NCBI GenBank assembly: GCA_049657775.1
Contig: JBASNZ010000021.1
Span: 1-32,108 of the forward strand
Reading direction: 5' to 3'
Origin: JBASNZ01 sp049657775
GTDB taxonomy: Bacteria; Actinomycetota; Coriobacteriia; Anaerosomatales; Anaerosomataceae
DNA length: 32,108 bases
In this document: piece after piece, positions 1 through 7,722 of the stretch
How the letters are laid out: the number at the start of each line of letters is the position of its first letter
How positions within the stretch are numbered: position 1 is the stretch's first letter
Translations under genes and position numbers: made by a program
Notes under the pieces: generated by a model
What the model was told of the DNA's origin: nothing
The model's database searches: none
The model's input: only the letters and a program-made list of their open reading frames with translations

Positions 1-1
1 C

Positions 2-265
2 GTCGAGGCCGCGGTCGCCGTGGCGCTCGACGCGGTTGCCGCCGGGGACCTGGCGGCGGCGTTCGGCATCCCGCCGCTCGACTTCGGGGTGGCCGTGCGG
101 CTCCCCGGTCGTACACTGCTTGCGGTGGACGGCCTTGAGGCGTCGCTTGCCGATGAAGCGCAGAAGCGCCGGGTCTGGGAGCAGTTCAAAGGGCTGGTCG
201 TGCCCGGGTCCCGGGAACGCGAGCGGGACGCCCGAAGGCGTCCCGCTGACAGCGCGCTGTTCTGA
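2..265 (+). CDS. C-terminal part of an unknown protein (5' end outside window)
   Basis: The frame is open from the window edge and ends at TGA 263-265. It encodes about 87 residues, Ala-rich at first, then a stretch reading RLPGRTLLAVDGLEA and a basic tail RERERDARRR. I do not recognise the family from this fragment. Codon use (G/C third positions) looks coding and the gene converges on the ferredoxin gene with only a few bases between the stops. A perfect 10-bp inverted repeat at 223-246 lies inside its last codons and encodes part of the basic tail, so the C-terminus is shaped by a hairpin. A GTG at position 20 exists but lacks a clear ribosome binding site, so the true start is probably upstream of the window. 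Confidence 0.5.
   Translation, partial: VEAAVAVALDAVAAGDLAAAFGIPPLDFGVAVRLPGRTLLAVDGLEASLADEAQKRRVWEQFKGLVVPGSRERERDARRRPADSALF
223..246 (-). terminator. Hairpin with UUCG loop downstream of the ferredoxin gene
   Basis: Perfect 10-bp inverted repeat, GCGGGACGCC and GGCGTCCCGC, around a 4-base loop. Read on the minus strand the loop is C(UUCG)G, an exceptionally stable RNA tetraloop, placed 27 bases after the ferredoxin stop. There is no T-run after it in either direction, so it may act as a mRNA-end stabiliser or a weak or factor-assisted terminator. It overlaps the 3' coding end of the convergent gene. Confidence 0.5.
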
Positions 266-272
266 GGACAGG

Positions 273-464
273 CTACTCGTCCTCTTCGATCTCCTCGATC
301 GCGCCCATCGGGCACTCTTCCATGCACGTCGCACACGCGGTGCAGTTCTCGTCATTCACCGGGTTGGCGACATCGTCCACGAGCTCGAGGACACCCTCGG
401 GGCACGCGTCTACGCAGATTCCGCAGCCTGAGCACTCGTCTTCATTGATGATCGGTCGGGGCAT
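273..464 (-). CDS. 2[4Fe-4S] ferredoxin
   Basis: A 63-residue bacterial-type ferredoxin, a soluble cytoplasmic low-potential electron carrier. Two cluster motifs are complete: CSGCGICVDACP (Cys 11, 14, 17, 21) and CTACATCMEECP (Cys 41, 44, 47, 51), related by the usual internal duplication. The C-terminus is very acidic (EEIEEDE). The ATG at 462-464 was chosen because it follows AAGGAG at good spacing and begins the standard PxIxxDEC start; the frame stays open further upstream but has no signal there. It stands alone, divergent from dnaK. Its redox partner is not evident nearby; this type commonly serves oxidoreductases of anaerobes. Confidence 0.92.
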   Translation of the reverse strand: MPRPIINEDECSGCGICVDACPEGVLELVDDVANPVNDENCTACATCMEECPMGAIEEIEEDE

Positions 465-531
465 TGGGTCTCTCCTTCGATCGTCCTTGCAGCGTCGCCG
501 TTGACGCCTCGGGCGGTCAGATTTCGCCCGT

Positions 532-561
532 ACCTTACCCGAGGGGGTCACTGCATGTAAA
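532..561 (-). promoter_or_regulatory. Candidate promoter of the ferredoxin gene
   Basis: On the minus strand TTTACA (556-561, five of six to TTGACA) and TAAGGT (532-537, a weak -10) are 18 bases apart, about 70 bases upstream of the ferredoxin ATG. The -10 match is poor, so this is only the best candidate in the gap. Confidence 0.3.
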
Positions 562-639
562 GCGGAGATTCTTCCGGACCTCAAAACGACGGTTTCCTCG
601 TCGAGAAAACGGGTATATCACTACAGTGTGTTCATAAAA

Positions 640-669
640 CTTGACACAATAGGACTCAGATTTTATCCT
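640..669 (+). promoter_or_regulatory. dnaK promoter overlapped by a HAIR-like HspR operator
   Basis: A perfect -35 TTGACA (641-646), a 17-base spacer and a TATCCT -10 (664-669) form a good vegetative promoter about 85-90 bases upstream of dnaK. Over it lies CTTGACA-N7-ACTCAGA (640-660), which matches the known HspR-associated inverted repeat CTTGAGT-N7-ACTCAAG at 10 of 14 defined positions with the exact 7-base spacing. The inner bases of the left arm have been given over to the -35 box. HspR is encoded in the same operon, so autoregulated repression relieved by heat shock, with DnaK as co-repressor, is the expected mode (known from Streptomyces; inferred here). Confidence 0.7.
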
Positions 670-762
670 CGAATCACCGGGCGGCCACACCCCCTCTCCA
701 CCGCCCGGCCTACAACGAGAGCCAGTGCCGCCACCGGGCGGCGTCGGAAGGAGCATGAAGCC

Positions 763-2652
763 ATGGGCAAGATCATCGGAATCGACCTGGGTACGACCAA
801 CTCGGCCGTCGCGGTCCTTGAGGGCGGCGAGCCCACGATCATCGTCAACGCCGAGGGTGACCGTACGACCCCGTCGGTCGTCGCGTTCCGCAAGGACGGC
901 GAGCGGATCGTCGGCAAGTCGGCCAAGAACCAGGCGATCACCAACCCCGAGAACACCATCAAGAGTATCAAGCGTTTCATCGGCCGCAGGTTCGAGGAGA
1001 CCTCCTCGGAGCGCGGGACCATCGCGTACAACGTCGTGAAGGGTAAGGACGGCCGTGCCGTCGTCGCTATCGAGGGCAAGCACTACACCCCCGAGGAGAT
1101 TTCGGCCATGGTGCTGCAGAAGCTCAAGGCTGACGCCGAGGCGCACCTGGGCGAGACCGTCACCGAGGCGGTCATCACCGTTCCCGCCTACTTCAACGAC
1201 ATGCAGCGCCAGGCCACCAAGGACGCGGGCCGTATCGCCGGCCTCGAGGTCAAGCGCATCATCAACGAGCCGACCGCGGCCGCGCTCGCGTACGGCCTGG
1301 ACAAGGGCCACGAGGACCAGAAGATCCTCGTCTTCGACCTGGGCGGCGGCACGTTCGACGTGTCGGTCCTCGAGCTTGGTGAAGGCGTCTTCGAGGTCAA
1401 GTCAACCTCCGGCGACAACCACCTGGGCGGCGACGACTGGGACCAGAAGGTCATCGACTGGCTCGCCGAGAAGTTCAAGGCGGACCACGGCATCGACCTG
1501 CGCAACGACAAGATGGCGCTTCAGCGCCTGAAGGAGCACGCGGAGAAAGCCAAGATGGAGCTCTCCACGATGCAGACGACGCAGATCAACATGCCGTTCA
1601 TCACGGCCGACGCGTCGGGACCGAAGCACCTGGACTACACGCTCTCGCGTGCCGAGTTCCAGAAGATCACCAGCGATCTGCTCGGTCGCGTCAAGAAGCC
1701 GGTCGAGAACGCGATCAAGGACGCGGGCATCAAGGCTTCCGATCTCGATGAGGTCATCCTTGTCGGCGGCTCCACCCGCATGCCGGCCGTCCAGGAGCTG
1801 GTCAAGGGCATCACGAACAAGGACCCGCACATGGGCGTCAACCCCGATGAGGTCGTCGCGCTCGGCGCAGCGATCCAGGGTGGCGTGCTCGGCGGCGACG
1901 TCAAGGGCATCCTGCTCCTCGACGTGACCCCGCTGTCGCTTGGTGTTGAGACCCTCGGCGGCGTCATGACCAAGATGATCGAGCGCAACACCACCATCCC
2001 GACCCGCAAGTCCGAGACCTACACCACCGCGGCCGACGGTCAGACGAGCGTGGAGATCCACGTTCTGCAGGGCGAGCGCGAGATGGCGGCCTACAACAAG
2101 ACCCTCGGCAAGTTCACCCTGGCAAACATCCCTCCGGCGCCGCGCGGCATGCCGCAGATCGAAGTGACCTTCGACATCGACGCCAACGGCATCGTGAATG
2201 TGTCCGCGAAGGACCGCGGCACGGGCCAGGAGCAGAAGATCACCATCAGCGGCACCACGGCGCTGTCCGACGAGGAAGTCGACCGCATGGTCAACGACGC
2301 CGAGGCGCACGCCGACGAGGACCGCAAGAAGAAGGAAGAGGCCGAGGTCCGCAACAACGCCGACACTATGGTGTACGGCACCGAGAAGACTATCAAGGAC
2401 CTTGGCGACAAGGTGCCTGAGGAGACGAAGTCCGCCTGCGAAGCCGCGATCGCCGACGTGAAGACGGCGCTTGAGGGCGACGATATCGACGCCATCAAGA
2501 GTGCGACCGAGAAGCTGCAGGAGGCCTCGTACAAGCTCGCCGAGATCGTGTACCAGACGACCGAGGCACAGCAGTCCGCCGAGGGCGAAGCAGCCCCCGA
2601 GGGTGGCGATGAGGAAGTCGCCGACTTCGAGGTCGTTGACGAGGAGAAGTAG
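763..2652 (+). CDS. dnaK: Chaperone DnaK (Hsp70)
   Basis: A 629-residue Hsp70, the normal bacterial length. The N-terminal ATPase domain starts with GIDLGTTNS and carries the phosphate motif DLGGGTFDVS and the NEPTAAALAYG segment; the C-terminal part is the substrate-binding beta domain and helical lid, ending in the acidic tail DFEVVDEEK. It folds and refolds client proteins in the cytoplasm with GrpE and DnaJ. The ATG at 763 follows GGAAGGAG by 9 bases; the frame is open upstream but that stretch holds the promoter. It is the first gene of dnaK-grpE-dnaJ-hspR, the actinobacterial order. GrpE follows after two bases, and the GAGGAGAAG of the last codons is the grpE ribosome binding site. Confidence 0.98.
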   Translation: MGKIIGIDLGTTNSAVAVLEGGEPTIIVNAEGDRTTPSVVAFRKDGERIVGKSAKNQAITNPENTIKSIKRFIGRRFEETSSERGTIAYNVVKGKDGRAVVAIEGKHYTPEEISAMVLQKLKADAEAHLGETVTEAVITVPAYFNDMQRQATKDAGRIAGLEVKRIINEPTAAALAYGLDKGHEDQKILVFDLGGGTFDVSVLELGEGVFEVKSTSGDNHLGGDDWDQKVIDWLAEKFKADHGIDLRNDKMALQRLKEHAEKAKMELSTMQTTQINMPFITADASGPKHLDYTLSRAEFQKITSDLLGRVKKPVENAIKDAGIKASDLDEVILVGGSTRMPAVQELVKGITNKDPHMGVNPDEVVALGAAIQGGVLGGDVKGILLLDVTPLSLGVETLGGVMTKMIERNTTIPTRKSETYTTAADGQTSVEIHVLQGEREMAAYNKTLGKFTLANIPPAPRGMPQIEVTFDIDANGIVNVSAKDRGTGQEQKITISGTTALSDEEVDRMVNDAEAHADEDRKKKEEAEVRNNADTMVYGTEKTIKDLGDKVPEETKSACEAAIADVKTALEGDDIDAIKSATEKLQEASYKLAEIVYQTTEAQQSAEGEAAPEGGDEEVADFEVVDEEK

Positions 2653-2654
2653 CC

Positions 2655-3224
2655 ATGGCCGAGCGCAAGAAGAACATCGGCCATACCGCACCGGTCGATC
2701 CCGAGCTGGAGTCCGACCTCGGAGCTGAGTTCGAGCTCCGGGGCGACCAGCTCGAGATCGAACTGGAGAAGGCACGCGGGGAGGCCGCCGCTAACCTCGA
2801 GGCGGCCCAACGCGTACAGGCGGACTTTGACAACTACCGCAAGCGCATCACGCGCGACCAGGTGGACATGACCGTCCGCGCGGGCCAGCGCATCATCGGC
2901 GAACTTCTGCCGGTGCTCGACAATCTGGAGCGGGCCATCGACCACGTGACCCTGGGCGGCGACACCACACAGCTGCTTGCGGGCGTGGAGATGGTGCGCC
3001 AGCAGATACTGGATGTCTTCACCAAAGAGGGAGTCGAGATCATCGATCCTTTCGGGTCGCAGTTCGACCCTGACATGCATCAGGCCGTGGGCCAGCGCGA
3101 GGATACCGAGGTGCCGGACGGGACCGTCGTCGACGTGTTCCAGAAGGGCTATGTCCTCGGTGGCCGCGTGGTGCGGCCGGCGATGGTCGTCGTCAGCACC
3201 GGAGGCCCGCTGGTCAAGGAGTAG
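2655..3224 (+). CDS. grpE: Nucleotide exchange factor GrpE
   Basis: A 189-residue GrpE. The N-terminal third is charged and helical (coiled-coil type, ELRGDQLEIELEKARGEAAAN), followed by the family segment DFDNYRKRITRD, the LPVLDNLERA dimer region and the C-terminal beta domain with FDPDMHQAVG and VVDVFQKGYVLGGRVVRPAMV. It releases ADP from DnaK, resetting the chaperone cycle. The start lies two bases after the dnaK stop in the junction TAGCCATGGC, and the same junction recurs before dnaJ, so translation of the three genes is probably coupled. Length and motifs are normal. Confidence 0.97.
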   Translation: MAERKKNIGHTAPVDPELESDLGAEFELRGDQLEIELEKARGEAAANLEAAQRVQADFDNYRKRITRDQVDMTVRAGQRIIGELLPVLDNLERAIDHVTLGGDTTQLLAGVEMVRQQILDVFTKEGVEIIDPFGSQFDPDMHQAVGQREDTEVPDGTVVDVFQKGYVLGGRVVRPAMVVVSTGGPLVKE

Positions 3225-3226
3225 CC

Positions 3227-4348
3227 ATGGCTGTCGGTAAGGACTACTACGACACACTCGGCGTGAGCAAGACGGCCACTGCCGACGATATCAAGAAGGC
3301 GTTCCGCAAGCAGGCGCGCAAGCACCATCCCGACGCGGGCGGTTCTGAGGAGCGCTTCAAGGAGATCAACGAGGCCTACGAGGTCCTGTCTGATACTGAG
3401 AAGCGTTCTCAGTACGACCAGTACGGTCAGTACTTTGGCGGAAACGTGCCTCCCGGGGCTGGCGCGCCGGGTGCGGGCTGGCCGGGCGGCTCTCCTGGCG
3501 GCGGCGGTTTCGAGTACACCAACGTCGACATGGGCGATCTGGGTGACATCTTCGGAAGCATGTTCTCGGGCATGGGCGGCGGCGGTCGCCAGAAGAGCAG
3601 CGCACACCGCGGGAGCGACCTGCAATACGATCTGAACCTCACCTTCGATGAGGCGCTTTCCGGCGTGTCCACCAAGGTGGACGTCCGCCGTTCCGAGACG
3701 TGCGCAACCTGCAAGGGGACCGGCGCGAAGCCTGGCACGAGCAGGACCACCTGCCCCACCTGCAACGGCAGTGGCCATGTCTCGCAGGGACAGGGTCTCT
3801 TCGGCCTCTCGCGTCCCTGTCCCAGGTGTGGCGGCGAGGGAACGATCGTGGAGAGCCCCTGTCCGACCTGCAAGGGCAAAGGCAGCACGGTCAAGGTCAA
3901 GCCCGTCACGGTGAACATCCCGCCGGGCGTGATCGACGGCGGCAAGCTCCGTTTCAAGGGCAAGGGCGAGCCCGGCACGGGTGGCGGACCGGCCGGCGAC
4001 CTGTATGTGGTCTCCCACATCAAGCCGCACCCCTTCTACACGCGTGAAGGCGCGGACGTGGTGCTCGAGCTGCCCGTGACGATCGCCGAAGCCGCGCTGG
4101 GCACCGAAGTCACCATCCCCACGCCCGCCGGCGACCGGGTCAAGCTCAAGATCGCCGAGGGGACCCAGGACGGCAAAGTCCTCAAGGTTCCCGGCAAGGG
4201 AGCGCCGAGGCTCAAGGGCAAAGGGTCGGGCGATCTGAGAGTACGTGTGAAGGTAGTGGTCCCGGGCAAGCTCTCCTCGGAAGAGAAGAAGCTGCTGCGC
4301 ACGTTCGCGGACGAGCGCAACGAAGACGTGCGGGCGCACATCAAGTAA
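3227..4348 (+). CDS. dnaJ: Chaperone DnaJ (Hsp40, type I)
   Basis: A 373-residue type I DnaJ with all parts: J domain at the N-terminus with HPD at residues 34-36, a Gly/Phe-rich linker with a DIF motif (GDLGDIFGSMF), four zinc motifs (CATCKGTG, CPTCNGSG, CPRCGGEG, CPTCKGKG) and the C-terminal substrate-binding beta domains. It delivers unfolded proteins to DnaK and stimulates its ATPase. The second zinc module is separated from the third by the usual insert. ATG follows the grpE stop by two bases, with AAGGAG inside the last grpE codons. HspR follows 12 bases downstream. Confidence 0.97.
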   Translation: MAVGKDYYDTLGVSKTATADDIKKAFRKQARKHHPDAGGSEERFKEINEAYEVLSDTEKRSQYDQYGQYFGGNVPPGAGAPGAGWPGGSPGGGGFEYTNVDMGDLGDIFGSMFSGMGGGGRQKSSAHRGSDLQYDLNLTFDEALSGVSTKVDVRRSETCATCKGTGAKPGTSRTTCPTCNGSGHVSQGQGLFGLSRPCPRCGGEGTIVESPCPTCKGKGSTVKVKPVTVNIPPGVIDGGKLRFKGKGEPGTGGGPAGDLYVVSHIKPHPFYTREGADVVLELPVTIAEAALGTEVTIPTPAGDRVKLKIAEGTQDGKVLKVPGKGAPRLKGKGSGDLRVRVKVVVPGKLSSEEKKLLRTFADERNEDVRAHIK

Positions 4349-4360
4349 CGGAGGCACGAC

Positions 4361-4771
4361 GTGAAGAGCCAGCGCGGCGGCAAAGACAGGCCGCTCTACA
4401 TGATCAGTGTTGCGGCAGAGCTGGCGGGGATGCATCCGCAGACGCTCCGCATCTACGAGCGCAAGCGCCTCGTCGAGCCGCAGCGCTCGGCGGGCAACAC
4501 ACGGCTGTACTCGGACGCCGACATCGACCGACTGCGCCTCATCCAACGCCTCACGCAAGAAGACGGCGTCAACCTTGCCGGGGTCATGCGGATACTCGAG
4601 TTGGAGACCACCATCGAGCGGCTTCAGGTCGAGCTTGAGATCACCAAGGAAGAGGCGAGCGGCACCGAGCGCAAGATCGCCGAGGAGATACAGAAGGTGC
4701 GTCAGAGCCTCCGGGCGGACATAGTGCGCGTCCCGCGCGGGGGGATCGTACGGCGGACGACATGGGAGTAG
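4361..4771 (+). CDS. hspR: Heat shock repressor HspR (MerR family)
   Basis: A 136-residue MerR-family regulator. The N-terminal winged helix reads PLYMISVAAELAGMHPQTLRIYERKRLVEP, with the RSAGNTRLYSDADIDRL wing typical of HspR, then a short dimerising coiled coil (residues about 80-115) and a basic tail. It has no ligand domain. It starts with GTG at 4361, 6 bases after GGAGG, and there is no better start. HspR represses dnaK operons and clpB through HAIR sites in Streptomyces and mycobacteria; its place after dnaJ and the HAIR-like sequence at 640-660 support the same role here. Confidence 0.95.
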   Translation: MKSQRGGKDRPLYMISVAAELAGMHPQTLRIYERKRLVEPQRSAGNTRLYSDADIDRLRLIQRLTQEDGVNLAGVMRILELETTIERLQVELEITKEEASGTERKIAEEIQKVRQSLRADIVRVPRGGIVRRTTWE

Positions 4772-4860
4772 AAGACGAAGGACGCGGCGACCGCAGGAGC
4801 GCGCTCGTGCGTTGGCTCGAAGGCGTGCGGGCAGGCGAGATTCCCGGCGGGCCCCTTTGA
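4762..4860 (+). CDS. Possible small ORF overlapping the end of hspR
   Basis: ATG 4762 opens a 32-codon frame that overlaps the hspR stop by ten bases and ends at TGA 4858-4860. The product would be acidic at first, then RSALVRWLEGVRAGEIPGG. The codons favour G/C in third position and the overlap is compatible with translational coupling, but there is no separate ribosome binding site and no family I recognise. It may equally be the non-coding gap before clpB. Confidence 0.2.
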   Translation: MGVEDEGRGDRRSALVRWLEGVRAGEIPGGPL

Positions 4861-4886
4861 GTGATCGCTGCGTGGGTGTACTCACG
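4856..4886 (+). promoter_or_regulatory. HAIR-like half-sites with wide spacing upstream of clpB
   Basis: TTTGAGT (4856-4862) and ACTCACG (4880-4886) resemble the two arms of the HspR repeat (CTTGAGT and ACTCAAG) but are separated by 17 bases instead of 7, i.e. about one extra helical turn. The pair lies some 75 bases upstream of the clpB start. HspR binding is possible but unproven; the second arm also pairs locally in a 5-bp GCGTG/CACGC hairpin. Confidence 0.25.
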
Positions 4887-4958
4887 CGTGGCGAAGAACA
4901 GAACGGCCCCGGCTTGAAGCGTGAAGCGCTGAGGCTGGAGGCCGCAGGAGGTTAGAAC

Positions 4959-7592
4959 ATGAGACTCGACAAACTCACCGTCAAGGCGCAAGAGGCGCTG
5001 CAGGCGGCACAGAGCATCGCGGACGACGCGTCATCGCAGGTGATCGAGCCCGAGCATCTGCTGAAGGCACTGCTCGATGCCGCGGAAGGCATCGTCCGGC
5101 CCATCGTGCAGAAGGTGGGCGCGGATGCCGATCTGGTTGAGGCCGAGGTCTCCTCGGCCATCGCGGCTGCGCCCAAGGTCACCGGCGGCGGCGTGAGCGG
5201 ACCGGCCGGTGTCGGGCCGCGGCTCAACAGTGCGCTCGGCGGCGCGTTCAAGCACGCCGAGAAGCTCAAGGACGCCTTCGTCTCGACCGAGCACCTGCTC
5301 ATCGCACTCGCCGAGGACAGCGGCGAGGCCGGCCGTATCCTGCAGCGCCACGGCGTGAGCGCATCGCGGCTGCTGGAGGCGTTGGAGGAGCTCCGCGCGG
5401 GCGCGCGCGTGACCGATCAGAACCCCGAAGCGCAGTTCCAGGCGCTCGAGCGGTTCAGCCGCAACCTCACCGCCGCGGCGCGTGACGGCAAACTCGATCC
5501 GGTCATCGGCCGTGACGCCGAGATCCGACGCGTGATCCAGGTGCTGTCGCGTCGCACCAAGAACAACCCGGTCCTCATCGGCGAACCCGGTACCGGCAAG
5601 ACCGCCATCGTGGAGGGTCTTGCGCAGCGCATCGTCGCCGGCGATGTGCCCACCAGCCTCAGGGACAAGGACGTCGTGGCGCTCGACTTAGGCGCGATGG
5701 TGGCCGGCGCTAAGTACCGCGGCGAGTTCGAGGATCGCCTCAAGGCCGTGCTTCGCGAGATCGAGCAGGCCGAGGGACGGCTCGTGCTCTTCATCGACGA
5801 GCTGCACACGCTCGTCGGGGCGGGAGCTGCCGAGGGCTCGATGGACGCAAGCAACATGCTCAAGCCCGCGCTCGCGCGCGGCGAGCTGCACGCCATCGGC
5901 GCGACCACGCTCGACGAGTACCGCGAGCACATCGAGAAGGACGCAGCGCTTGAGCGGCGCTTCCAGCCCGTGTTCGTTGGCGAGCCGACCGTGGAGGACA
6001 CCATCGCGATCCTCCGCGGCCTCAAGGAGCGCTACGAGGTCCATCACGGCGTACGGATCACCGACGGTGCCATCGTCGCCGCCGCGACGCTCTCGGACCG
6101 CTACATCGCCGACCGTTTCTTGCCCGACAAGGCCATCGACCTCGTGGACGAAGCGGCATCCCGGCTCCGCATGGAGATCGACTCCATGCCCACAGAGATC
6201 GACGTGCTCGACCGCAGGCTGCGCCAGCTGCAGATCGAGGAACAGGCGCTGCAGAAGGAGACGGATCCCGCCTCGGCGGAGAGGCTCGAAGCGCTGCGCG
6301 CCGAAATGGCCGCGGTGACCGAGGAGCTCTCGGGTCTCAAAGCGCGGTGGGAGAGCGAGAAGTCGGTCATCACCGACGTGCAACGACTCAAGGCCGACAT
6401 CGACTCTGCAAGGCTCGACGGCGAGCGGGCGGAGCGCGACGGCGACCTGCAGCGCGCGGCCGAGATCCGCTACGGCCGCATCCCACAGCTTGAAGCCGAT
6501 CTGGCCGCCGCCGATGAGCGCCTCAAGGCGCTGCAGTCCGGCGAAGCCATGCTCAAGGAGGAGGTCACCGAGTCCGAGATCGCCGAGGTCGTGGGCGCAT
6601 GGACGGGCGTGCCGGTGGCCAAGCTGCTCGAGGGCGAGATGGGTAAGCTCGCCAAGCTGGAGGAGCTTCTGCACGAGCGTGTGGTCGGACAGGACGAGGC
6701 TGTCGCCGCCGTCGCCGGCGCCATCAGGCGCTCGCGTGCGGGTCTCTCGGACCCCGACCGGCCGATCGGGTCGTTCATCTTCCTGGGCCCCACCGGTGTG
6801 GGTAAGACCGAGCTTGCGCGTGCGCTTGCGGCGTACCTGTTCGACGACGAGCGCAACATGGTGCGCATCGACATGAGCGAGTACATCGAAAAGTTCAGCG
6901 TGCAGCGCCTCATCGGTGCTCCGCCCGGCTACGTCGGATATGAGGAGGGCGGTCAGCTGACCGAGGCGGTTCGCAGGCGGCCTTACTCGGTGGTGCTCTT
7001 AGATGAGATCGAGAAGGCGCACCCCGATGTGTTCAACGTGCTGCTGCAGGTGCTCGATGACGGCCGTCTCACGGACGGCCAGGGCCGTACGGTGAGCTTC
7101 CGCAACACGATCGTCATCATGACCAGCAACGTCGGCTCGCAGTTCATCAGCGAGTTTGCGCGTGCGGGTGGCGAGGAGGAGCAGATGCGCTCGATGGTCG
7201 AGGAGGCCACGCGCGCCACGTTCCGGCCGGAGTTCCTCAACCGCGTTGATGACATCGTGGTGTTCCATTCGCTCTCGATGGAACAGATCGCACGGATCGT
7301 TGAACTGCAGCTCGCGCTCGTACACGCACGCCTGGCCGAGCGCAAGATCGCCGTGGAGGTCACGCCGGCTGCTCTCGAGCGGCTCGCGCTCGACGGCTTC
7401 GACCCGGTGTACGGCGCACGTCCGCTCAAGAGGACGATCCAGCGCGAGGTGGTCGACAGGGTAGCCAAGGCGATCATCGCGGGTGAGGTCGCCGACGGCG
7501 ACACCGTGACGATCGACCTGGTAGAAGATGAGCTGGGTATTCGCAGCATCGGGCACGTCGGCCAACCCAAAGGAAGTGCGAGCGATGACTGA
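4959..7592 (+). CDS. clpB: ATP-dependent disaggregase ClpB (Hsp100)
   Basis: An 877-residue ClpB. Order: N-domain (residues 1-150, starting MRLDKLTVKAQEALQ), AAA+ module 1 with Walker A GEPGTGKT at 208-215, the coiled-coil M-domain at about 400-530, AAA+ module 2 with Walker A GPTGVGKT at 610-617 and MSEY, GAPPGYVGYEEGGQL and LLDEIEKAHPDV segments, then the C-terminal domain. It extracts polypeptides from aggregates in concert with DnaK-DnaJ-GrpE. ATG 4959 follows AGGAGG. The gene is 187 bases downstream of hspR, far enough for its own promoter; a spaced HAIR-like pair lies in that gap. ClpB is a known member of the HspR regulon in actinobacteria. Confidence 0.97.
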   Translation: MRLDKLTVKAQEALQAAQSIADDASSQVIEPEHLLKALLDAAEGIVRPIVQKVGADADLVEAEVSSAIAAAPKVTGGGVSGPAGVGPRLNSALGGAFKHAEKLKDAFVSTEHLLIALAEDSGEAGRILQRHGVSASRLLEALEELRAGARVTDQNPEAQFQALERFSRNLTAAARDGKLDPVIGRDAEIRRVIQVLSRRTKNNPVLIGEPGTGKTAIVEGLAQRIVAGDVPTSLRDKDVVALDLGAMVAGAKYRGEFEDRLKAVLREIEQAEGRLVLFIDELHTLVGAGAAEGSMDASNMLKPALARGELHAIGATTLDEYREHIEKDAALERRFQPVFVGEPTVEDTIAILRGLKERYEVHHGVRITDGAIVAAATLSDRYIADRFLPDKAIDLVDEAASRLRMEIDSMPTEIDVLDRRLRQLQIEEQALQKETDPASAERLEALRAEMAAVTEELSGLKARWESEKSVITDVQRLKADIDSARLDGERAERDGDLQRAAEIRYGRIPQLEADLAAADERLKALQSGEAMLKEEVTESEIAEVVGAWTGVPVAKLLEGEMGKLAKLEELLHERVVGQDEAVAAVAGAIRRSRAGLSDPDRPIGSFIFLGPTGVGKTELARALAAYLFDDERNMVRIDMSEYIEKFSVQRLIGAPPGYVGYEEGGQLTEAVRRRPYSVVLLDEIEKAHPDVFNVLLQVLDDGRLTDGQGRTVSFRNTIVIMTSNVGSQFISEFARAGGEEEQMRSMVEEATRATFRPEFLNRVDDIVVFHSLSMEQIARIVELQLALVHARLAERKIAVEVTPAALERLALDGFDPVYGARPLKRTIQREVVDRVAKAIIAGEVADGDTVTIDLVEDELGIRSIGHVGQPKGSASDD

Positions 7593-7641
7593 CAGAACCG
7601 CGCCGAGCGAGCAGGGTCTCGGGTACCTGCTCATGGCCTAG
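7585..7641 (+). CDS. Possible 18-residue microORF overlapping the clpB stop
   Basis: ATG 7585 lies 8 bases upstream of the end of clpB and 9 bases after an AGGAAG sequence. The frame encodes 18 residues (MTDRTAPSEQGLGYLLMA). It could be a leader or chance. The end of this frame coincides with the 8-bp hairpin at 7630-7650. Confidence 0.15.
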   Translation: MTDRTAPSEQGLGYLLMA

Positions 7642-7650
7642 CGCCATGAG
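7630..7650 (+). repeat. 8-bp inverted repeat between clpB and hsp20
   Basis: CTCATGGC (7630-7637) and GCCATGAG (7643-7650) form a perfect 8-bp stem around a 5-base loop, 73 bases before the hsp20 start. No T-run follows, so it is a poor intrinsic terminator. It could be an operator or an mRNA structure in the hsp20 leader, such as a processing site or thermosensor-like element; nothing in the sequence decides. Confidence 0.35.
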
Positions 7651-7722
7651 GAGATAGGAAAGAGGCGACCCGCGGAGGAACGCCATGCCACTGCGGGCCA
7701 GACAACAGCGGAGGTGATGATC

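Noticed and set aside
1402..2775. Long open frame of about 457 codons on the minus strand opposite dnaK and grpE
   Set aside because: It mirrors the codon pattern of the real genes in GC-rich DNA, has low-complexity Leu/Arg/Asp-rich content and no family likeness.
3149..4885. Open frame of about 578 codons opposite dnaJ and hspR
   Set aside because: Antisense shadow of three well-identified genes; composition is Arg/Leu/Ala-rich with no motifs.
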